A DNA stretch of 64,000 nt from Sphingomonadaceae bacterium (GTDB lineage: Bacteria > Pseudomonadota > Alphaproteobacteria > Sphingomonadales > Sphingomonadaceae), in contig CANHQT010000002.1 of the NCBI GenBank assembly GCA_947463325.1, positions 1 to 64,000 on the forward strand, read 5' to 3'. A model generated the notes under the pieces. The model was not told the DNA's origin. It saw nothing but the letters and a program-made list of their open reading frames with translations, and made no database searches. The translations under genes were made by a program, and so were the position numbers. Below are positions 33,507 through 42,650 of this stretch, in pieces (the first letter of the stretch is position 1; each line of letters opens with the position of its first letter).

Positions 33507-33507
33507 G

Positions 33508-33948
33508 TCAGGCCTCCGCTGGCACAGGCTGGGCCGTGCCTTCAGGCGTAGCCGTCAGCGTGGCGAGAGTGATGCTGGCCAGCGCACCGCGCACCGCGCC
33601 GTTGACCGCGCCCCAGTGCGGCTTGACCGCGCAGCGATGGTCGAGCGCACAATCATGCCGCGCTTCGCTGACGCATGCGGTCATGGCGATTGGCCCTTCG
33701 ACTGCCTCGACAATGTCGGCAATGCTGATGGCGGCGGCCGGCCGCGCTAGCCGGATGCCCCCGCCTGCGCCGCGCACGGACTTCAGGAGGCCCGCTCGTA
33801 CCAGCGCGTGTACCAGCTTTTGGGCGGTTGCCTGTGGCACGCCGGTCTCTTCGGCGAGGATGGCGGCGCTGGTGCGCGTGCCGCCGCAGTGGCGCGCGCT
33901 CGCGCTCATCAGCACGACGGCATAGTCGGCCAGGTTGGAAAGGCGCAT
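33508..33948 (-). CDS. Rrf2-family Fe-S-responsive regulator of the suf operon
   Basis: 146 aa from [20 protein letters not shown]; the longer ORF start reads through the promoter. The Rrf2 winged helix covers ~1-75 ([24 protein letters not shown]). A three-cysteine cluster-binding segment C-x8-C-x5-C ([15 protein letters not shown], ~92-106) is the IscR/SufR-type ligand set. It probably senses Fe-S status and represses its own operon. First gene of the suf operon. Confidence 0.9.
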   Translation of the reverse strand: MRLSNLADYAVVLMSASARHCGGTRTSAAILAEETGVPQATAQKLVHALVRAGLLKSVRGAGGGIRLARPAAAISIADIVEAVEGPIAMTACVSEARHDCALDHRCAVKPHWGAVNGAVRGALASITLATLTATPEGTAQPVPAEA

Positions 33949-33999
33949 GTCGGTGTCCGGTTTAATCTCTCTGGCCGCCGCGAGTCGGCGCAGCAAATA

Positions 34000-34015
34000 T
34001 GACCTATTCAGTCAA
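34000..34015 (-). promoter_or_regulatory. Imperfect dyad at the suf operon promoter
   Basis: Minus-strand TTGACTGAATAGGTCA includes a -35-like TTGACT and an imperfect inverted repeat (TGACT/AGGTCA) 52 bp before the regulator start. This fits an autoregulatory Rrf2/IscR operator. Confidence 0.45.
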
Positions 34016-34054
34016 CTTTTGCCATATGCCATTGGTGCCAAAGCAATTCAACCG

Positions 34055-34891
34055 TTAGGCGTCGGAAACCAGCGGCCCTACCTGCCCGCGCAAAGCCCCG
34101 CGCCCTGTGGCAATCTCGGCCATCAGATAGGATTCACGGCGCATAATCTGCTGCGGGGTGAGGCCTGCGAAGCGCTTGAGTTCACGAATGAGGTGCGACT
34201 GGTCGTAGAAACTGTCGGCCATCTCGCTCGCTTCAATATCCTCGCCGCGCGCGATCAGCATTGCGGCTTTGAGTGCCCGATATTTGCGGGACAGCGTCTT
34301 GGGCGGCAGGCCGTAATAGCGGCGGGTCATCCGCTCCAGCTGGCGAACTGACAGGCCGGAGGCCTCGACCAATGCTTCGATCCGGGGGTCGGCGCTGCTG
34401 GTCAGCCATGCATCGACAATATGGGTGAAGGCGATCTGTGCCGGGTCCGCCTTGCTCGTTGCCTCTGCGACGAAGGCACTGATCAGGCGGAACCGTTCGT
34501 CGGTGGACTGTGTGCCCTGCACCGCGTGGAAAAGTCTGGTTGCGGCATCGCCGAACAACTGTTCGGCATCGAGAGCCCGGTCTAATGCCGTGTCGGCGCT
34601 TTTGCCCATCATCGCCACCCAGGCCGGTGGGAGCAGGCCAGCACCCACGACGTGCATTGGGCCGATCCCCATGCCTCTTACGCTGCCGCTGGTGGGGCCC
34701 AAGATAATGGTGCGGCTTGCCTGATCGCAATGACCGTCGGGAAAGATGTATTCACCGCTGCCGGACAGTAAGATCCTCAACTGCGGCCGGTCTGATCGTT
34801 CGGTCTCGTCATAGGTCGCCACTTCCTGCCGCAGTTCGTAGAGCGACGAAACATATTCGCGCAGCTCCGGCGGCGGCGGACTGTAACGCAT
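34055..34891 (-). CDS. AraC family transcriptional regulator
   Basis: 278 aa from ATG 34891 (MRYSPPPPELREYVSSLYEL); the upstream 90 codons of the ORF overlap a terminator and are not coding. The C-terminal AraC HTH pair is DPRIEALVEASGLSVRQLERMTRRYYGLPPKTLSRKYRAL (two parts), ending FYDQSHLIRELKRFAGLTPQQI. The N-terminal ~150 residues are a cupin-like sensor (HLRILLSGSGEYIF-type). The target is unknown; nothing nearby is clearly controlled by it. Confidence 0.85.
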   Translation of the reverse strand: MRYSPPPPELREYVSSLYELRQEVATYDETERSDRPQLRILLSGSGEYIFPDGHCDQASRTIILGPTSGSVRGMGIGPMHVVGAGLLPPAWVAMMGKSADTALDRALDAEQLFGDAATRLFHAVQGTQSTDERFRLISAFVAEATSKADPAQIAFTHIVDAWLTSSADPRIEALVEASGLSVRQLERMTRRYYGLPPKTLSRKYRALKAAMLIARGEDIEASEMADSFYDQSHLIRELKRFAGLTPQQIMRRESYLMAEIATGRGALRGQVGPLVSDA

Positions 34892-35261
34892 GGCGACAGG
34901 TGCTGACACAGTGCAGGCGTGCCTTCGGGTTGCGACCACAGACGAGCGGGAGGGCGCGTTGCGCAAACCATGACACTGCATCCCCCCCGGGATAAGACTC
35001 ACTATGGCGAAGCCGCGAAACGTTGCAATGGTGCGCCTCACACTTTGCACCAGCCCATTGAAACAGATAAAAAAAGACCGGCAGAACAATGTCTGCCGGT
35101 CGTTGAGGTGGTCAAGGAATCCGAACCGAATGGCGCGAATCCCTTCGGGTCGCGTCCGCACAATGGCCGGTCAGCCCTTGCCTGTATTGGATGGAATCGA
35201 CATGGGCAGCATGTCGGCCACAGAGCGATCGCTGCTGCTGCCGGTGAGAAAAAGGGGCGTC
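34892..35261. other. Intergenic region between AraC gene and pyrD
   Basis: 370 bp without a convincing gene. It holds the minus-strand terminator described separately. The 3' end supplies the pyrD ribosome site (AAAAAGGGG). The purine-rich CCCCCCCGGG near 34981 has no clear role. Confidence 0.5.
35069..35101 (-). terminator. Rho-independent terminator (minus strand)
   Basis: A perfect 10-bp stem GACCGGCAGA/TCTGCCGGTC with 6-nt loop, followed on the minus strand by seven T. No minus-strand gene lies just upstream of it; it precedes the AraC gene in that direction. Confidence 0.8.
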
Positions 35262-36314
35262 ATGGACATGTTGGGCAGGCTGGCGATGCGCGCGGTTCGA
35301 CCGCTCGATGCGGAGGCCGCTCATGGCATCACGATCTCGCTTCTGTCGCGGCTTCCGGCGGCGGGGCCCGGGGGCACGGACCCGCGACTCTGTGTGAATG
35401 TGGCCGGTCTGGCTTTCGCTCACCCTGTCGGGCTCGCCGCTGGTTTCGATAAGGATGCGCGGGCCGTGCACGCCATGGGCCGTTTCGGTTTTGCCGGGGC
35501 GGAAGTGGGCACGCTGACCCCGCTACCGCAAACGGGCAATCCCCGACCCCGCCTGTTCCGGCTGGTGGAGGATGAAGCGGTCATCAACCGCATGGGTTTC
35601 AACAATGAAGGGCAGGCGGCCGCTGCTGTCAGGCTCGCCCGCCTGCGCGATCGCGCCGATCGTCCGCTGATCGGCGTCAATATCGGCGCAAACAAGGATG
35701 CGGCGGACCGGATCGCCGATTATGCGCATGGCGTGCGCGCGATGGCGCATCTCGGTGACTGGCTCACCGTCAACATCTCTTCGCCCAACACGCCGGGTCT
35801 GCGGGCTTTGCAGGATGAAGGCGCGCTAGATGCGCTGCTCTCCGCCGTTGCCGCCGCCCGTCAGGAGGCAGAGGCAAAGCCCCCCGTCTTCCTCAAGGTT
35901 GCGCCCGATCTTGATCGTGAGCAGGTGGAGGGGATGGTGCGCGCCGCCATCGCCCACGGGATCGATGCAATCATCATCGGCAACACCACTATCTCGCGCC
36001 CGCCACTTGCCTCCCGCCATGCGGGTGAGGCCGGGGGTCTGTCCGGCGCACCGCTCAAGGCGCTTGCACTGGAAAGGCTGCGCGATTTCCGTGTCGCGAC
36101 CGGCGGGCAGTTGCCCCTGATAGCGGCAGGCGGCATCGCCAGCGCTGACGATGCCTGGGATCGCCTCGCCGCCGGGGCAAGCCTCGTCCAGCTTTACAGC
36201 GCGCTTGTCTATGAAGGGCCGTGGCTTGCTTGCACCATTGTCTCCGGTCTCGCCCGCCGCCTCGACCGCAGCGGTTTCGCGACTATTGCCGAGCTGACCG
36301 CATCCGCCGGTTGA
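35262..36314 (+). CDS. pyrD: Dihydroorotate dehydrogenase (quinone), class 2
   Basis: 350 aa from MDMLGRLAMRAVRPLDAEAAHG, with SD AAAAAGGGG; the ORF track's 86 extra residues cross the terminator. N-terminal helices for membrane docking are present. Catalytic Ser is in NISSPNTPGLRALQ, FMN motifs GLAAGFDKDAR and IIGNTTISRP, then LIAAGGIASADDAWDRLAAGASLVQLYSA. Oxidises dihydroorotate to orotate in pyrimidine synthesis, passing electrons to ubiquinone. Confidence 0.95.
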   Translation: MDMLGRLAMRAVRPLDAEAAHGITISLLSRLPAAGPGGTDPRLCVNVAGLAFAHPVGLAAGFDKDARAVHAMGRFGFAGAEVGTLTPLPQTGNPRPRLFRLVEDEAVINRMGFNNEGQAAAAVRLARLRDRADRPLIGVNIGANKDAADRIADYAHGVRAMAHLGDWLTVNISSPNTPGLRALQDEGALDALLSAVAAARQEAEAKPPVFLKVAPDLDREQVEGMVRAAIAHGIDAIIIGNTTISRPPLASRHAGEAGGLSGAPLKALALERLRDFRVATGGQLPLIAAGGIASADDAWDRLAAGASLVQLYSALVYEGPWLACTIVSGLARRLDRSGFATIAELTASAG

Positions 36315-36346
36315 CCGGCGCCGTACGCGCTTTAGGGTTTCGTCTC

Positions 36347-38080
36347 ATGATCAAGCATCTTCTTGCCGGACTGTTGCTGTCCGCCTCCATCGCGCTTCCG
36401 ATTGCAGCACAGGAAAATACCGCTCCGGTTGTTGCTGGCGGTTCGGCAGGCCGTGTCGCGAGCGGGGATGCGCTTGTTTCCTCCGCCGATCCGCGCGCGT
36501 CCGATGCGGGGCGCGAGATACTCGCCGCCGGCGGCAGCGCCGCCGATGCGGCGATGGCAACAATGCTTGCGCTTACCGTGGTCGAACCCCAGTCGAGCGG
36601 CATCGGCGGCGGCGGTTTCTTTGTTTATCATGACGCACAAAGCGGTGAGATCATCACGATCGACGGGCGGGAAGAAGCGCCCTCGGCAGCTACACCCGCC
36701 CGTTTCCTGACGCCTGACGGCCGCCCGATGAGCTTTCGCGAGGCCGTGCCGGGTGGCCGCTCGGTCGGCGTGCCCGGCAACATCAGCCTGATGGCAGAGG
36801 TGCACCGCCGCTTTGGTCGCCTGCCTTGGCGCGCCCTGTTCCGCCCTGCGATCCGGCTTGCCGAAGAAGGCTTTGTTGTTTCGCCATGGCTCGCCACCGC
36901 GCTTCAGGGTAGCGAGGAACGGTGGGCGAGTTTTCCGGAGACCCGCCGACATTTCTTTATCGATGGCCGGCCGGCGCGTGCTGGTGAGCGGCTGAACAAT
37001 CCGGAACTCGCCGCGGTGCTGCGGGAAGTCGCGCGCGGCGGGCCGGACGCCTTTTACACCGGCCGCACTGCCCGCGCGATCGTAGAGGCGGTCACCACCG
37101 CTCCGCGCAACCCGGGTGACATGACGCTGGCTGACCTCGCTGCCTATCAGGCGCAGGAACGTGAACCGGTCTGTTTCCAGTATCGCGTTTACCGGCTGTG
37201 CGGAATGGGCCCGCCATCGTCTGGCGCCACCACGGTGTTCGGCATCCTTGGCATGCTCGAAGGCTATGACATGCGGACGATGGGCCGCAACAACCCGATG
37301 AGCTGGCATCTCCTGTCCGAAGCCATGCGCCTTGCCTATGCTGACCGTGACGCCTTCGTCGGCGATCCCGACCATGTCGAAGTGCCTGTCGCGGGCCTGC
37401 TCGATGAGGCCTATCTTGCGGAGCGCGCGCGCCGCATCTCTCCGTTCCGCGCAGCGGATAGCTATCCTGTGGGATCGCCGCCGGGCGCACCGCCGCGCAT
37501 CCCGGCCCCGGCTGCCGAAGTCCCTTCGACCAGCCATTTCGTCGTCATCGACCGCGCCGGCAATGTCGCCAGCATGACGTCCACCATCGAAGGCGTCTTC
37601 GGTAGCCAGATCGTCGCGCGCGGGATGGTGCTCAATAATGAACTGACCGATTTCAGCATGGTGCCCGAACGCGACGGCGCGCTTGTCGCCAACCGGGTCG
37701 AGCCCGGCAAGCGTCCGCGCAGCTCGATGTCGCCGACCATCGTCTATGATGCCGAAGGCCGGCCGATCCTGGCGGTCGGCTCAGCCGGTGGTCCCCGCAT
37801 CATCATGCATGTCGCCAAGACGCTGATCGGCGTGCTCGATTGGGATCTGCCGGTGGAAGAGGCGCTGGCGCTGCCCAATCTTTACATGGCCGGCGAAGGC
37901 AATCTCCTCGAGAATACCGAAGAAGGTATCGCGATGGCGCCGCAGCTTGCCCGCTTCGGCCGTACGGTCCTCAACGCAGAGCTTGGTTCGAAGCTGAATG
38001 CCGCCGAGCGCGACGAGGATGGCAGTGGCTGGACTGGCGCTGCTGATCCGCGCAGCGTCGGGGCGGTTGCAGTCGAGTAA
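36347..38080 (+). CDS. ggt: Gamma-glutamyltransferase
   Basis: 577 aa from MIKHLLAGLLLSASIALPIAAQ, a clear signal peptide. The large subunit contains SGIGGGGFFVYHD and IDGREEAP. The autoprocessing Thr begins the small subunit in STSHFVVIDRAGNVASMTST, and GSAGGPRII is the late glycine motif. It acts in the periplasm on glutathione and other gamma-glutamyl compounds. Starts 32 bp after pyrD in the same direction, so co-transcription is possible. Confidence 0.95.
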   Translation: MIKHLLAGLLLSASIALPIAAQENTAPVVAGGSAGRVASGDALVSSADPRASDAGREILAAGGSAADAAMATMLALTVVEPQSSGIGGGGFFVYHDAQSGEIITIDGREEAPSAATPARFLTPDGRPMSFREAVPGGRSVGVPGNISLMAEVHRRFGRLPWRALFRPAIRLAEEGFVVSPWLATALQGSEERWASFPETRRHFFIDGRPARAGERLNNPELAAVLREVARGGPDAFYTGRTARAIVEAVTTAPRNPGDMTLADLAAYQAQEREPVCFQYRVYRLCGMGPPSSGATTVFGILGMLEGYDMRTMGRNNPMSWHLLSEAMRLAYADRDAFVGDPDHVEVPVAGLLDEAYLAERARRISPFRAADSYPVGSPPGAPPRIPAPAAEVPSTSHFVVIDRAGNVASMTSTIEGVFGSQIVARGMVLNNELTDFSMVPERDGALVANRVEPGKRPRSSMSPTIVYDAEGRPILAVGSAGGPRIIMHVAKTLIGVLDWDLPVEEALALPNLYMAGEGNLLENTEEGIAMAPQLARFGRTVLNAELGSKLNAAERDEDGSGWTGAADPRSVGAVAVE

Positions 38081-38162
38081 CGAAGCTCCCAGATAGTTTC
38101 ACAATGATCCGGGGTCGAACCCGGGCGCAGACATTCCTCCCCGGGAAAACGCAGAGAGAGAC

Positions 38163-39962
38163 ATGCCCAAGCCAAAACAGATTGACGGCTTTCCGAACCT
38201 GGTTTCGCTGTTCTACACCCGCGTGGACGAAGGCGGTGATGCGCCTTTCCTTTGGCACAAGGCTGATCGCGCCTGGGTCAGCCAGAGCTGGCGAGAGGTG
38301 GGTGATCAGGTCGCGGCACTTGCGCACAACTTGCGTGCTCTCGGCCTCAATGACGGGGATAGGGTCGTTCTTGTTGCGGAGAACCGGCCCGAATGGCTGA
38401 TTGCTGATCATGGCATCATGGCCGCCGGCTGCGTGACGGTACCGACATACATCACCAACACTGAGCGCGACCACCAGCATATCTTGGATAACAGCGGCGC
38501 GCGTGCCGTGATCGTCTCGACAGCCAAATTGGCCCGGACGGTCATGCCCGCAGCGCTGCGTGCGCATGTCGAATTCCTCATTGTGATGGAAGATATGCGT
38601 ACCGCGCAGCAGGGTGATGTCCGCGTGCTTGATTGGGCGGATCAGGTGAAGGACGGCGCGGCGCATGTGCCTGCGGTGCTGGAGCGCGCATCGCGCATCC
38701 AGCGCTCCGATTTGGCCTGCCTCATTTACACCTCGGGAACCGGCGGCGCGCCGCGCGGTGTGCAGCAGCATCATGGCGCGATCCTCCACAATGTGGAGGG
38801 TGCGGGTGCGGTGCTGGAGGAAGATTTCGGCCTAGGGGACGAGGTGTTCCTCTCCTTCCTGCCATTGAGCCACGCCTATGAACATACCGGTGGGCAGTTC
38901 CTGCCGGTCGCGGTCGGCGCGCAAATCTACTATTCAGAGGGGCTCGAAAAGCTTGTCTCGAACATCGAGGAAACGAGCCCGACGATCATGGTCGTCGTGC
39001 CCCGCCTGTTCGAGGTTATCCGCGCGCGCATGCTGAAAGCGGTCGAGAAACAGGGCAAGGCTGCCAACTTCCTGCTCCGCCAGGCGCTGCGCGTCGGGCA
39101 AAAGGATTATGAGGGAACGCTGACGCTCTGGGACAAGCCGATGGACGCAGTCGTGGACAAGCTGTTCCGGCCGAAGATCCGCGCACGTTTTGGCGGCCGG
39201 CTGAAGGCGATGGTGTCAGGTGGCGCGCCGCTCAATCCGGAGATTGGCGTCTTCTTCCACTCGCTCGGTCTCACCATGCTGCAAGGCTATGGCCAGACCG
39301 AATCCGGTCCGGTCATCAGCTGCAACCGGCCCAGCGTCGGGCTCAAGATGGACACGGTCGGTCCGCCGCTCAAAAATACCGAGGTGCGCATTGCCGAGGA
39401 TGGCGAAATCCTCGTGCGCGGCGAACTCGTCATGCACGGCTATTGGCGCAACGAGGCGGAAACTGCCCGTGTCCTCAAGGACGGATGGCTGCATACCGGT
39501 GACATTGGCGAGATTGACGACAAGGGTCGCATCAAGATCACCGACCGCAAAAAGGATATCATCGTCAACGACAAGGGCGACAATGTCTCGCCCCAGCGCG
39601 TTGAGGGGATGCTGACGCTCCAGCCCGAAATCCTGCAGGCGATGGTCTATGGCGACAAACGGCCGCACCTCGTCGGCATCGTCGTGCCCGATCCCGAATG
39701 GGTCGCGGAATGGGCGAAGGCGGCCGGCCTGCCGACCGACCTTGCCCTGCTCAAGGAACATGACAGTTTCAGGAGCGCGGTCCGTGCGGCGGTTGACCGG
39801 GTGAACGCGGATCTTTCGGTCATCGAAAAGGTGCGCAAGATCGACTTCGCGGATGAGCCCTTCACCATCGAGAATGAGCAGATGACGCCGAGTATGAAGA
39901 TCCGGCGCCATGTGCTGAAGGAACTTTACGCCGATCGCATCGCAGCGATGTACAAGGCTTGA
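38163..39962 (+). CDS. Long-chain fatty acid-CoA ligase family (AMP-dependent synthetase)
   Basis: 599 aa. Adenylation motif IYTSGTGGAPRGVQQHH (~185), YGQTESGPV (~379), and the Asp/hinge segment WLHTGDIGEIDDKGRIKITDRKKDIIV (~443-468), all typical of FAA1/FadD15-like ligases. It activates long fatty acids for lipid remodelling or oxidation. Unrelated in position to the ligase at 5.2 kb, and only distantly similar. Starts 82 bp after ggt. Confidence 0.93.
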   Translation: MPKPKQIDGFPNLVSLFYTRVDEGGDAPFLWHKADRAWVSQSWREVGDQVAALAHNLRALGLNDGDRVVLVAENRPEWLIADHGIMAAGCVTVPTYITNTERDHQHILDNSGARAVIVSTAKLARTVMPAALRAHVEFLIVMEDMRTAQQGDVRVLDWADQVKDGAAHVPAVLERASRIQRSDLACLIYTSGTGGAPRGVQQHHGAILHNVEGAGAVLEEDFGLGDEVFLSFLPLSHAYEHTGGQFLPVAVGAQIYYSEGLEKLVSNIEETSPTIMVVVPRLFEVIRARMLKAVEKQGKAANFLLRQALRVGQKDYEGTLTLWDKPMDAVVDKLFRPKIRARFGGRLKAMVSGGAPLNPEIGVFFHSLGLTMLQGYGQTESGPVISCNRPSVGLKMDTVGPPLKNTEVRIAEDGEILVRGELVMHGYWRNEAETARVLKDGWLHTGDIGEIDDKGRIKITDRKKDIIVNDKGDNVSPQRVEGMLTLQPEILQAMVYGDKRPHLVGIVVPDPEWVAEWAKAAGLPTDLALLKEHDSFRSAVRAAVDRVNADLSVIEKVRKIDFADEPFTIENEQMTPSMKIRRHVLKELYADRIAAMYKA

Positions 39963-39966
39963 TGCC

Positions 39967-40368
39967 TCAGTCCGTGGTCGATGTGCGATAGGGGGTGAAG
40001 TCGCCGATCTGGCAGCTCGAACCGCCGTCTGCCTCGGTCTCGGCAATGTCGCCGCTGCAATAGCGTGATCCGCTCGCGGCGATGCGCGGAGCATAGGCCG
40101 TGCGCGCGAGGCCCGGGCAGGGCTGGCGCAGGCGATTGACGTAGACCAGCGAACCGGAAACGCGGAACAGCAGCATATCGTCGGAAATTACGTGCATCCG
40201 GTGCACAGTGCGCGTGGAGATGCAGCGTTCGGCCGCTTGCGGGGCCTTGCCGGCCAGTTCGCGGTCGAGGATGCGTTGCCGTTCCTCGCTTATCGGCGCG
40301 GCTGCAGAGGTGGGTTCATCAGCGCCGCTGCCCCATAGGAACAACAGGGCAGCGATCGCGCTGATCAC
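39967..40368 (-). CDS. Secreted small protein, paralogue A
   Basis: 133 aa of unknown function with an N-terminal hydrophobic export segment (ISAIAALLFLWGSG). Shares with its neighbour the pattern ILDRELAGK...C-x3-R...LLFRVSGSLVYVNRLRQPCPGLAR...CSGDI...C-x2-GDFTPYRT. Paired cysteines suggest disulfides in the periplasm. Begins with an overlap of the neighbour's stop (ATGA), so the two are expressed together. Confidence 0.7.
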   Translation of the reverse strand: MISAIAALLFLWGSGADEPTSAAAPISEERQRILDRELAGKAPQAAERCISTRTVHRMHVISDDMLLFRVSGSLVYVNRLRQPCPGLARTAYAPRIAASGSRYCSGDIAETEADGGSSCQIGDFTPYRTSTTD

Positions 40369-40790
40369 TGTGCGGGCGTCCGGTAGGGAACGAAATCACC
40401 CAGCACACAGCTTGGACCTTGCATCCCGGAAGCGCGATCGACGAGGTGGATGATGTCCCCACGGCACGGGCCGGGGCCGTTCACGCGACTGACGATGATG
40501 TCATCGTCCCGCGCCAGGCCTGGGCAGCGGCCGCGCAGTTCATTCTTGTAAACCAGCCGGCCCGAGGCGCGGTAGAGCAGCACATTGTCGCTAACCCGGA
40601 TGGTTTCGCTTGCGCTACGCGATGGCAGGCAGCTCACCGGCTCCCCGGCAACCTTGCCGCCCAGATGGCGGTCGAGGATGGCGAGCTGGTCGGGCGTCAG
40701 CGCCTCGGCCTCTGCGGAGCGCTGACCGGCAGCGCAGGCGCCAAGCGCCAGCGGCAGGGCGATGGCGGCGATGATGGTCTTGTTGATCAT
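40365..40790 (-). CDS. Secreted small lipoprotein-like protein, paralogue B
   Basis: 141 aa from MINKTIIAAIALPLALGACAAG, with SD GGAGG; the lipobox LGAC gives a lipoprotein. The ORF track's 78 upstream residues are not coding. It shares ILDRHLGGK, LLYRASGRLVYKNELRGRCPGLAR, CRGDII and CVLGDFVPYRT with paralogue A. Tandem duplication is evident. Function unknown. Confidence 0.75.
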   Translation of the reverse strand: MINKTIIAAIALPLALGACAAGQRSAEAEALTPDQLAILDRHLGGKVAGEPVSCLPSRSASETIRVSDNVLLYRASGRLVYKNELRGRCPGLARDDDIIVSRVNGPGPCRGDIIHLVDRASGMQGPSCVLGDFVPYRTPAQ

Positions 40791-40866
40791 GCGAGCCTCC
40801 AGTTTGTGAGTGCAGATGCTATCATTGCGAAACAATACCGTTGATGAACGGCCTTCGTGCATCATC

Positions 40867-41595
40867 CTATCTGAAAACATCTTTCGATGCGCGTAGTTCC
40901 GCGAAATGTGCGGCATCGCGCGCCCGCATGAACGGGTTGGTCGCCTTTTCCACGCCAATGCTTGTCGGCACCGTCGGAACGCCCTGTTCGCGTAAGCGCA
41001 CCACCTCGGCATGGCGCGCGGCAAGCGCGGTATTGTCGGGTTCTGCTGTCACGGCCCAGCGCGCGTTCGACAGCGTGTATTCATGCGCGCAATAGACGGT
41101 CGTCGCATCGGGCAGAGCGGAAAGGCGGCCCATGTTGGTGAACATCTGCTCCGCCGTTCCCTCGAACAGCCGCCCGCAGCCCATCGCAAACAGCGTGTCG
41201 CCGACGAACACCACGGACTCCGAGGGCATATGATAGGCGATGTGGCCGGATGTGTGCGCCGGCACCTCCATCACCACTGCCTCGACGCCGCCGATATGCA
41301 CACGGTCGCCTTCACCGACGGTGCGATCGAGCGTGCCGATCTTATCGGCTTCCGCCGCCGGTCCAGTGATAGTGCAGCCCGTCGCGGCCTTGATTGCCGC
41401 ATTGCCGCCAACATGGTCGGGGTGCCAGTGGGTGTTCCAGATCTGCGTGATCGTCCAGCCACGTTCTGCTGCGGCATCGAGCACCGGCTCGGCAACAGCG
41501 GGATCTATCACCACCGTCTCGCCGCTCACACCATCGTGCATCAGCCAGACATAATTGTCGTCGAGAACCGGGATGCGTGCGATTTCAACGGTCAT
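40867..41595 (-). CDS. gloB: Hydroxyacylglutathione hydrolase (glyoxalase II)
   Basis: 242 aa metallo-beta-lactamase fold. Binuclear metal motif THWHPDHVGG (~56-65), GHTSGH-type HTSGHIAYH, FVGDTLFAMGCGRLFEG, and CAHEYTLSNARWA. The C-terminal end is a standard GloB tail. Hydrolyses S-lactoylglutathione to D-lactate and glutathione. gloA follows 29 bp upstream in the same transcript, so both detoxify methylglyoxal. Confidence 0.95.
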   Translation of the reverse strand: MTVEIARIPVLDDNYVWLMHDGVSGETVVIDPAVAEPVLDAAAERGWTITQIWNTHWHPDHVGGNAAIKAATGCTITGPAAEADKIGTLDRTVGEGDRVHIGGVEAVVMEVPAHTSGHIAYHMPSESVVFVGDTLFAMGCGRLFEGTAEQMFTNMGRLSALPDATTVYCAHEYTLSNARWAVTAEPDNTALAARHAEVVRLREQGVPTVPTSIGVEKATNPFMRARDAAHFAELRASKDVFR

Positions 41596-41624
41596 TGCGC
41601 AGTTCCTTCATGACGCTCTTGCTG

Positions 41625-42059
41625 TCACCATTCGCCTGTATTGGGCATTGATGCCCATGGCTCCTGCGGTTCCAGCCTTCCTTCCTGCAACAGCTCGACG
41701 GAAATGCCATCGGGTGAACGCACGAAGGCCATATATCCGTCCCGCGGCGGGCGGTTAATGGTGACGCCAGCGTCCATCAGCCGCTGGCATGTCTCATAGA
41801 TATTGTCGACGCGATAGGCGACATGGCCGAAATTGCGCCCGCCCGAATAGGTTTCGCCCGGGCTGCCGTCCGCCGGTGGCCAATTGTAGGTCAGCTCCAG
41901 CTCAGCGACTCCATCCTGCCCCGGTGCGGCGAGGAAAATCAGCGTGAAGCGGCCGGCATCGCTTTCATAGCGGCGCACCTCCTCCAGACCGAGCAGCTTG
42001 AAGAAGCCGACCGTCGCTTCTGGGTCGGCGACGCGGATCATGGTGTGCAGATATTTCAT
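41625..42059 (-). CDS. gloA: Lactoylglutathione lyase (glyoxalase I)
   Basis: 144 aa of the VOC fold. Metal ligands are visible in [18 protein letters not shown] (His5), [10 protein letters not shown] (Glu), [11 protein letters not shown] (His) and [11 protein letters not shown] (Glu). It converts the methylglyoxal-glutathione hemithioacetal to S-lactoylglutathione. Its start overlaps the thioesterase stop as ATGA. Confidence 0.93.
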   Translation of the reverse strand: MKYLHTMIRVADPEATVGFFKLLGLEEVRRYESDAGRFTLIFLAAPGQDGVAELELTYNWPPADGSPGETYSGGRNFGHVAYRVDNIYETCQRLMDAGVTINRPPRDGYMAFVRSPDGISVELLQEGRLEPQEPWASMPNTGEW

Positions 42060-42508
42060 GCCGCCTTCCTCTCCGCGCGCAGGGGCTTGCCCTCATAGGC
42101 CTCGAACATCGCAATGACCGCCTCCGGCACCGGCGCCGGTGGCCCTTGCGCTTCGGCGACGTGCACCGACACTTCCTCGCCGGTCGCTCTCAGATCATCT
42201 GCACCCACGCCGTGGATCTCGAACAGGAAGGTCATCGAACTGGTTCCGATCCGCGAACAGCGCACGCAGATATCGACCTGCTCGTCGAGCAGGATCGGTG
42301 CCTTGTACTCGACCAGCGCCTTGGCGACGTGGAATTCTGGCCCGCCGCTCACCGGTGCTGCGTCATACATGCCGACGGCGCGCCAATATTCGGTGATCGC
42401 GATGTCGAAATATTCGAGATAGCGGGAATTGAAGACCACAGCCTGCGCGTCGATCTCCGCATAGCGGACGCGCTTGGTGTGGCGGAAACGGAAGTCGCTG
42501 CGGGCCAT
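42056..42508 (-). CDS. Acyl-CoA thioesterase (hotdog fold, YbgC/4HBT family)
   Basis: 150 aa from ATG 42508; an adjacent GTG at 42511 is also possible. Opening [29 protein letters not shown] is the 4HBT signature. The nucleophilic Asp is in AEIDAQ. It probably hydrolyses a short or medium acyl-CoA. Coupled with gloA, which may be a matter of operon history. Confidence 0.88.
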   Translation of the reverse strand: MARSDFRFRHTKRVRYAEIDAQAVVFNSRYLEYFDIAITEYWRAVGMYDAAPVSGGPEFHVAKALVEYKAPILLDEQVDICVRCSRIGTSSMTFLFEIHGVGADDLRATGEEVSVHVAEAQGPPAPVPEAVIAMFEAYEGKPLRAERKAA

Positions 42509-42650
42509 CACTCTCTACTCGGTTATCGACAATAAAGCTCATCATGCCGCAAGCCGAATCGGCGTCACCCTCTCCCGGCATCGGCAATTGTCGCTTGGCG
42601 CATAATCGAGGGAAGGGAAACCGGCCAAGCTCGGCCAATGCGTTGCTCGA

